DNA of 64,000 bases from positions 8,655,141 through 8,719,140 of the forward strand of contig NC_062975.1 in NCBI RefSeq assembly GCF_023078275.1, in the 5' to 3' direction. The notes under the pieces are model-generated. The model searched no databases. It saw nothing but the letters and a program-made list of their open reading frames with translations, and was not told where the DNA came from. This document shows, in pieces, positions 57,541 to 64,000 of the stretch. The translations under genes were made by a program, and so were the position numbers. Position 1 is the first letter of the stretch. The number at the start of each line of letters is the position of its first letter. The stretch is from Leguminivora glycinivorella (lineage: Eukaryota; Arthropoda; Insecta; Lepidoptera; Tortricidae).

Positions 57541-57900
57541 CCAACCATAAAAATGCTTAACTAATTTTCCAGCTAAATTTAAACCTAGGTATCGGTACTT
57601 AAACGTATAGATACTTTTGATATTTTTATTATTTAAAACTTATTTATACTTACATATCAGCATTTCTGTTACCATAGAATTAAAACATATATAACACTCA
57701 TTTCATCTACCAACTAAGGGCATCCTGTAATCTACATACAAATAAGGCCCGGTTAAAAGTCTCGAAATGTTATGTACATTTTATAATTAGATAAGTGTAA
57801 ATGGGTCAAAAAATTGGGTCCATGTGCAATTGTGCATTAAGTAGGTGCACTTTTCCCAAATTGCTGTATGTATGAAATAAGGCCCATCAGTAACTTAACA
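57541..57900 (+). repeat. Local duplication, unit 1
   Basis: Matches 59478-59840 in the same orientation with moderate divergence: CCAACCATAAAAATGCTTAA, CCAGCTAAATTTAAACCTAG, CGAAATGTTATGTACATTTT. A linked segment at 58663-58738 (CCGTAGGACAGCAGGTTAC) likewise matches 60017-60095, so the duplicated stretch spans more than 1 kb, with later insertions. Confidence 0.75.
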
Positions 57901-57936
57901 GAAAATAAGGTATTTCTTACATACCGAATTAAGCGT

Positions 57937-58064
57937 AATTGTGTCGCTTAACTTCAAACCTGGATAAATCCATTCTGCTACAAGGTTAATATATATTTTT
58001 TATATATTCAATCTTAAAGCAGAATGGATTTAAGTACCCAAGTTTGAAACTAAGCGACACAATT
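57937..58064. mobile_element. MITE with AATTGTGTCGCTTA ends
   Basis: 128 bp. AATTGTGTCGCTTAACTTCA and its complement ending AACTAAGCGACACAATT, with inner GGATAAATCCATTCTGCT / AGCAGAATGGATTTA. A (TA)-rich loop. Confidence 0.8.
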
Positions 58065-58769
58065 GATAGTATGTATCTAGGAGATATTTTCTTTACAAAA
58101 TCGTCTTATTCAAGAGCACAGAACTTAATTTAGATAGAAGAAACAAATTCATATATTTGTATAGGGGCCGAGCGTGTCAAATTTTGTACTGAAGTTGATT
58201 CTTGCCTGTAATTTTAAATATGTCTCAGGCTCTTCATTGTTCATAATTTTTGTGTTGTTGCAATTGAATATCACGTAACGAGGCATTTTTTTACGTTTTG
58301 GTTGACTTCAACTTACAAAAATTGACGCCCGAAAGCTGCAAGCTGCGAGTAAAGACGGACAACTCAGTGGATTTCACTGAGTTCATTTGACACGCTAAGT
58401 AGATACGTTTGCTTGATCTATGGTATATATGACATCTGTGTTCAGCGAGCGCTATGATAAACGCACGTCGAAATAAAGTAAAATTGACAATATTTACCGA
58501 TGAGATTGTGCTCTGTGTGTAATGGTAAACATTAATAATATGAAAAGTAATTGTTTCAGTCAGAGCATCTTCACTCGTCAATTTCGTCTTACTCTTTAGT
58601 TGTGAAACATGGGTGACAAAGGACGGTCGCCGGAAGGAAAAGAATAAAAATATATGGATACCTATATATATTATAATATTTATCCCGTAGGACAGCAGGT
58701 TACTTCAAAGTACTTTAATTAACTACCTAATTTTAATGTTGTCTTCGGTTCCCGTCGTCGTTCGTCGTT

Positions 58770-59030
58770 CGTCGAATCCCGGTAAGGGAATTTATTTGTG
58801 TGATAAGCACAGATATTTGTATGTATTTATCTATTTAAGTATGGTTTTGTATTTATCTATGGGATATGGGTTAAATTGTCGCGTAGGCGAGAGGCTGGCA
58901 ACCTGTCACTGCAATGTCACAGTTTCGTTTTCTTTCAACCCCTTATTTGCCAAGAGTGGCACTGAAGCTTTAGTAGTTTCATGTGTTCTGCCTACCCCTT
59001 TATGGGATACAGGCGTGATTGTATGTATGT
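58770..59030 (+). repeat. SINE body followed by retroelement 3' tail
   Basis: TCGAATCCCGGTAAGGGAAT, TTATTTGTGTGATAAGCACA and GATATTTG are the tRNA-SINE body words common in Lepidoptera (58771-58820). From 58858 the GCGTAGGCGAGAGGCTGGCA...CCCTTTATGGGATACAGGCG tail matches 36784-36935. Confidence 0.65.
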
Positions 59031-59194
59031 ATGTTATCTATTTAAGTATGTATTATTTATTTATTTATTAGTAAAAACATGTTTACATGACATTACAGTA
59101 AAACCAATGCGTCACGAAACTTAGATAACAAAAAAGAAAAAAAAAACAGTAAGTAAGAACATGAAAAAAAAAAACAAACAATAAAGTTTAAAAC

Positions 59195-59412
59195 TAAACA
59201 ATTTATTTGGGCGATGACGTAACAGCGTGGCTCGTTGCGTCGTTTGCCCCGGTGTAGGATTCGGCAAGTTGCCCCGGAATCGCCGAAAAACCACACCTTT
59301 CGGCCAGAAGACTGCGCTTGCGATGGTGTCCTGCGCTATATCGTCGCCTAGCACCCATAGTACAAGCTTTGCTTAGTTTGGGGCTAAGTTGATCTGTGTA
59401 AGGTGTCCCCAA
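59195..59412 (-). repeat. Retroelement-like 3' fragment (TTTGGGGCTAAGTTGATCTG)
   Basis: GC-rich dispersed sequence with GCCCCGGTGTAGGATTCGGC, CGCTTGCGATGGTGTCC and AGCTTTGCTTAGTTTGGGGC. The latter part resembles a 3'-end motif of lepidopteran non-LTR elements. All three minus frames are partly open, but none shows a domain. Orientation is uncertain. Confidence 0.35.
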
Positions 59413-59477
59413 TATTTATTTAATTACTTACCATAATGTAATAAAATGTGCATTTTTTCGTGGTTACCAACATGCAT

Positions 59478-60100
59478 ACCAACCATAAAAATGCTTAACT
59501 AATTTGCCAGCTAAATTTAAACCTAGGCTATTTAAACGTATAGATACTTTATATACTTTTATTATTTAGATCTTATTTATACTTTTCGGCAAAGCATTTT
59601 TGTTACCGCAGAATTAAAACGTTGTTAATACTCATTTCATCTACCTACTAAGGGCATATGTAATGTCAATGCAAACAAGGCCCAGCTATTAAGTTTCGAA
59701 ATGTTATGTACATTTTATAACTTGATAAGTGTAAATGGTTCAAAAATTTCGTGCAGTAAGTAAAAAAGTAAAAAGTAAGTATTATTAAACAGAAAAACTA
59801 TGGGTCTTATTTGATGCAGGTATGAAATAAGGCCCATGCCGCCCATGTGTCCACATGTTCACAACCTTCGATACCCAAGAAGTAGCGCTGCGGAAATAGA
59901 GATGGATCGGATATAATCTTCAAAGATGAGCTATCAACAGCGCCAGTATTTGAGTGGTGGCCTCAGAGTGGAAGGCGACCCCGCAAACGCCCAGTACTTA
60001 TGATACACAATACACATAAACACAATACATTATAATATTTATTGCCCCGTAAGACAGCAGGCTACCCCACACTACTTTAATTAAGTACCTAATTTTGTCC
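59478..60100 (+). repeat. Local duplication, unit 2
   Basis: Second copy of 57541-57900 plus the segment that matches 58663-58738. A GGTGGCCTCAGAGTGGAAGG piece at 59957-59976 and onward (basic-residue coding, retroelement-like) lies between the two matching segments and is absent from unit 1. Confidence 0.7.
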
Positions 60101-60978
60101 CTTTAAACTTAATATGAAATAAAGTCTGCCTTGCCTATCTTGACCACATTGACCTTGACGCACTGTTTGTTAAGACTTGAACCCCTCTAATTTAGAGTAC
60201 CATATCCTAAATGCATAGTCCTGAATAAATGTGTTTTAGACGACAGACCGTAGTATAAATACTTATCACAAAAATTGATGATTGAATTCATGAACACAAT
60301 GTTTAGTTGTTTACACAAAGTTATAAAACTTAAGAAGCGAGCGATGGGCCTTATTTAGAGAAGTAACCATTTAGGGCATTTTTTGATTCTATGTCTGCGA
60401 AGAAAATATACAAAACGGCATGATTGATAAAACTTAGAAGAAATATAAGCACTGGGCCTTATTAAGGACAGGTACTGGTACCAACCTGAACAAACTATGT
60501 ATTACTAAATAAGGCCCATCGTTTTTTTAAATATTTTAAAACATGACTTAAATTATTAATATTATGTCTGTTTTTATTGTGTGTAAATAAGTACATATAA
60601 TATGACTAATATAACTACTTACCTAATTGGTGTTCGGCAGAATAGTAATAAATAAACAATGATGACCGAATACCAAATTTTCGGCAAAATGGCTGAAAAG
60701 ACCGAATACCAAATAGTTGCCTAATATTCGTGGAATCTATCGTAAAATACAGCATAACTTTATAATTGTTACTAGTAAACCAATGACGAGAAAAGTTATG
60801 CATGTATAAAATAAACCTATACCTGTATGCAATTGTTACGTACCTATACTTATAAAAATATGGACTTAGTATTTCCACAGAATATATAATACAGATTCAA
60901 ACTTTCACGATTTTTACACATATTTAAAATTGCAAACGGGACTTAATTGCGTATTACTATGTTTTAAACACTAACCTC
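60101..60978. other. No gene seen
   Basis: AT-rich sequence with the word GGGCCTTATT and its complement (see findings). At 60655-60725 the repeated GACCGAATACCAAA resembles decayed ends of the ATTCGGCCGAAT family. Confidence 0.4.
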
Positions 60979-61025
60979 CGACGTTTCAAGGACGGCATTG
61001 TCCCCGTGGTCTCGGAGCAGACTGG
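60979..61025 (+). repeat. GACGTTTCAAGGACGGCATT-type repeat fragment
   Basis: Diverged relative of 51485-51560 with GTCCCCGTGGTCTCGGAGC. Non-coding. Confidence 0.45.
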
Positions 61026-61264
61026 TCTTTTTTGGACCACCAATTTTAAATATGAACATATAATAGTACGTATTTCTAACTAAAAAGTTCGTCAAACACG
61101 GTATGTCGATATTTCGACGTAGTATATCGATAACTTTTCACATCACTAGATTATCGACATTAGATGTCGAGTATTTCCCATCACTTTATTTCAGTGTACG
61201 TATATAAAAACTTAGCCCCGCCCCTAAATTTGGTGCGATAGGGACAACTGCAGCTCAGGCGCGA

Positions 61265-61650
61265 AATCCCGCGTAAAAACTGCAAAAATCGAGGTTCCGC
61301 TCTCGACTGTTTCCTCCTCCAAAACTTAACCAATCGTTACGAAATTTGGAAATCAGAATGACAAGGAAACTATCTGTGTCGGACCGTTTCGTTTTTTTGG
61401 ATAATTGATCTCAGTTTTGAATACCACGCCTTTCTTTCTGGCAAATTCAATTAAGCCGTTTTGGCCAACTTTGAGAGGCTCTAATTCCTTTTAAAACAAA
61501 AATATCAAAAAAAGCAAAACGGTCCGACACAGATATTGATAATAAAAGTCTGTGTTGAAAAAACCATTGATCTAGCTTCAAAAACCAGAGAGGAAATAGG
61601 CGAGAGCGTTTGTATGGAGAAATGAGGGGTATCGTAGCGTCTTATAGCGA
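61265..61650. mobile_element. Inverted relative of the element at 18316-18846
   Basis: GCTCTCGACTGTTTCCTCCT, GTGTCGGACCGTTTCGTTTT, CAAAACGGTCCGACACAGAT and GTTTGTATGGAGAAATGAGG match the other copy, in opposite orientation. CTCTCGACTGTTTCCTCC at the left and GGAAATAGGCGAGAGCG at the right are inverted to each other, making an imperfect foldback. Confidence 0.6.
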
Positions 61651-62697
61651 ATTCTGCAAGACACTTGTGTATTAAGTATACGTGATGTGTTTGCAAAGGA
61701 ATTATATCCTTATAATAGAGTAAGATAATAAACAACTTCGAAATAATTATTTTTCTTGCTACAGATACAAAAATATTTACCTATAAAGAATGTGGTAGTG
61801 GGATGACAAGAAGTTTTAGTAATTATTGATTATAATAGATTATCATAATCATAATTTGACTATTGGTACCGATGACAAAAACCCTTCTCTTACTAGGTTA
61901 ATACTCTATTAGAATATCCAGTGCAAAATCTGATGTCGAATCTCAGATTTGATGAATTCTACATTTCACTTTTCTCAGATAATATTCCCCTATGGAAAAC
62001 ACCTAGAATTTTTCTTGCGTCGGATCTTTTAAGTTCTTATTATCATGCATAACTGCTAAGACCATTAGGCAAAGTGCCAATAGACAGGCTTATTGCAGAT
62101 ACTCACCCCTAAGCTCGATTGAACATTTAAGAAGTTAAATATCGATGTAGATAACTGCAATAAAGGGTTCGGGAGCATTATATCTAATGGTGATTTTATA
62201 GAAGAGCGGAAACGTTTAAGATTTTGAAATAAAAGTTACATTCGGATGGAAACCGCAGCAGTATTGCTGCTGCAGCGTTACTGCTACAAGACTGTCAATC
62301 TCCTTGACAATGTTACGGATCGAACGTCATTATCTCGACAGCAATGTCGAAATGACAGCAAAGCAATTTCTCAAGGAAAATGAATCACATCTCCGCAAAA
62401 CAGGGTTTCCGGTTCACTTGAACCTAAACTCAAATTACCCTATTGCACAATACAATATATGGTCAAAAACACATATACTCGTAAACACCTAAATTCAAAA
62501 TAAACCAACACCAGAATACCTTAGTCCCAAAACACCCTAAAAACAAAACGAACTTATCTAATATCTTGATTATGTTACTCCCCGCATCACCTAAATGTCA
62601 TAAGAGTTGAAACTCGGATCAAACTAATCCCATAATAGACTAATCCTACATTACACCTTTCTCTAAAGTCTTAAAACACGCTAGTATCAAAACAACC
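61651..62697. other. No gene confirmed; open frame at 62310-62490
   Basis: From ATG 62307 the + strand is open for about 61 codons (for example ERHYLDSNVEMTAKQFL), and an overlapping frame is open from 62249. A GCAGCAGTATTGCTGCTGC hairpin lies at 62257-62275. No acceptor, donor or domain decides the case, so this is not called a gene. Confidence 0.2.
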
Positions 62698-62820
62698 TAA
62701 GTGCGTTTTCACATTATCCGATCCGATATCGGATATCGGACCGATATCCCATACATTACAGGCGCCATTTTGGATTTTTTCTATTGAAATCCTTCCGACA
62801 TCCGATAAAATTAAAATTAA
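62698..62820. mobile_element. CGTTTTCACATTATCCGATC MITE, partial copy
   Basis: GTGCGTTTTCACATTATCCG and ATCCGATATCGG match the left end of 39071-39195. The right end is cut at CCGACATCCGATAAAAT. Confidence 0.65.
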
Positions 62821-63292
62821 TTAATTAAACCAATTATCGCAGGGTGCCTTTACTAAAGCTCCGGCTGTAAAAATTAGGACACAAGTATAATAATTGAAAA
62901 ACCCTTTTGATATTGAAAATAATTAAAATGGCGTCTAAATAAGTTTTCTAGGGGAAGTATATAGGAGGTAAATAATTTAAGATTTTGTATATTTTATAAC
63001 ATTTATTTATAAAGAAAATTCGTGCCAAAATGTGTTTGTTCAGTTGGTTCTTAATTTAGTTACTTACTGCGCTAACCGTGTGCTGACCTATAATTCTCTT
63101 GTTCGACACCAATGAAATGTACAGAGCTCAGCGGGAAGCTAGGTCGCTTAAAAGGGTTCTAAGTAAATTTTCACACAAGTTATCTTAATTTTTAAATAGA
63201 AATTATACTACTAAAATACCTAGGTACCAGTTCTCAAAAATATTTGCTTGCTCTAAATTACTGACTATGAATTTAATCTAACTAACTTGCAG

Positions 63293-63584
63293 CTGACGCA
63301 GTTGCCCTGACCATTAGAAGGATAAATTGGACCGACCTCTAAGATGGTGAACCTTCGGGAAAGCTGTGGATGGTGGCACGGGACCTCCCGGGGAATGTTG
63401 GCTGCACTGCGGAGACTTTTCAACCCGGAACGCGTGCCACGTGGACACCGAGGCAAATGCGGCAGAGGCAGGCCATCCTCCAGCGAACAGGACCCCAAAA
63501 CTTGCGCCGGTCACAAGGATTTCAAAGAAGGACTTCCATAGTAGATTAGTATTTGAAGATTCAATATTTCAAATCCAATTATAA
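63293..63584 (+). other. GC-rich exon-like block, unassigned
   Basis: An acceptor-like TAACTAACTTGCAG ends at 63292. From 63351 the + strand is open in one frame up to TAA at 63582-63584 (77 codons, including GECWLHCGDFSTRNACHV). A second frame from ATG 63344 is open to TAG at 63539-63541 (including ALRRLFNPERVPRGHRG). The minus strand is open too, so base composition alone may explain the frames. It could be a last exon, a processed fragment or a retroelement piece. Confidence 0.25.
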
Positions 63585-64000
63585 TAATCATAATTAATGA
63601 TCAAATATCTTAATTTTAATTTATAATTATATGAGAATATGTGTTGACTTTATATTGTACTTACTGTGCAATAGGGTAATTTGAGTTTAGGTTAGGTTGA
63701 ACCGGAAACAAAACAGGTGTCTAATTTGCGCCGAAACTTGAACTTATTTACAAAGAAAGAACGCAACTGGAGATATTCGGAGAAGAGAATCAGTGAATGA
63801 ACTCGAATCTTATATTTTTACGATAAAAAATATACTGACAAATGTTTATAAAAATCATTATGGAAACATAATATTAATAAGTGGCGTGAATGTGGTGGGT
63901 ATAGGTGATCGATCGTCTCAATTCTTCTATTTATCGAGAGTTGCGCCCGTTCTCGGAAGCTGTAGAGGTCCGGTATAAATGACAAAATAATACTCCGTGG
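63585..64000. other. No gene seen
   Basis: AT-rich, with no supportable feature before the right edge. Confidence 0.4.

Overview
Organism. This is animal nuclear DNA, almost certainly from a moth or butterfly. It is AT-rich, carries no bacterial-style gene packing, and is crowded with repeats I know from lepidopteran genomes. These include the family with ends TAACCCCCGACGCAAAAACG and an inner GTCT run, Helitron-like elements running from ACTAATATTATAAA to a terminal CTAG, the ACCGACTTCAAAAAAGGAGG family, the GGGCTCCGTACC family, RTE-type retrotransposon 3' ends (AFAQQWDTKRD plus stop; CCCATGAGCCGTGGCAAATG) and the short word TAGGTACCTAC. The assignment rests on recalled repeat families and not on a database search.

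Layout. No complete protein-coding gene lies in the window. Two coding pieces are well supported. One is a first exon of a THAP zinc-finger protein on the + strand (4962-5071). The other is a minus-strand 5' coding exon with 5' UTR, acceptor and donor (25337-25736) of a protein rich in Gly, His and Tyr that I cannot name. A GC-rich block at 45301-45540, ending in a strong minus-strand donor, could be an upstream non-coding exon or promoter of the same gene. If so, most of the window is introns of a large, developmentally regulated gene. That link is inference.

Region by region. 1-2300: an inverted pair of copies of a gene's last exon, flanking a Helitron-like element with a G-quadruplex-prone hexamer array. 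4794-5942: the THAP exon with its TATA box and intron. A damaged second copy lies at 30290-31264. 8.5-22 kb: foldbacks, MITEs, a 152-bp tandem duplication and SINE, Helitron and RTE pieces. 11.4-12.9 kb: single-copy-looking sequence that may be regulatory. 25.3-25.7 kb: the coding exon. 33.6-33.9 kb: a CpG-rich island. 35.2-37.9 kb: nested inverted repeats holding a hAT-like MITE whose empty site survives in the other arm. 38.3-39.8 kb: a fourfold tandem array with a possible open reading frame. 39.9-44.6 kb: an inverted transposon pair, a 201-bp near-perfect palindrome and a second long hairpin. 45-49 kb and 54-55 kb: more single-copy-looking sequence. 57.5-60.5 kb: a local duplication with a cluster of the word AATAAGGCCC. 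63.3-63.6 kb: an unassigned GC-rich, exon-like block.

How it works together. I see no operon-like or pathway grouping. The main themes are one long-intron gene on the minus strand, a duplicated THAP gene start, and repeated inversion and duplication of mobile elements. No CRISPR array, rRNA gene, intact tRNA gene or known microRNA was recognised.
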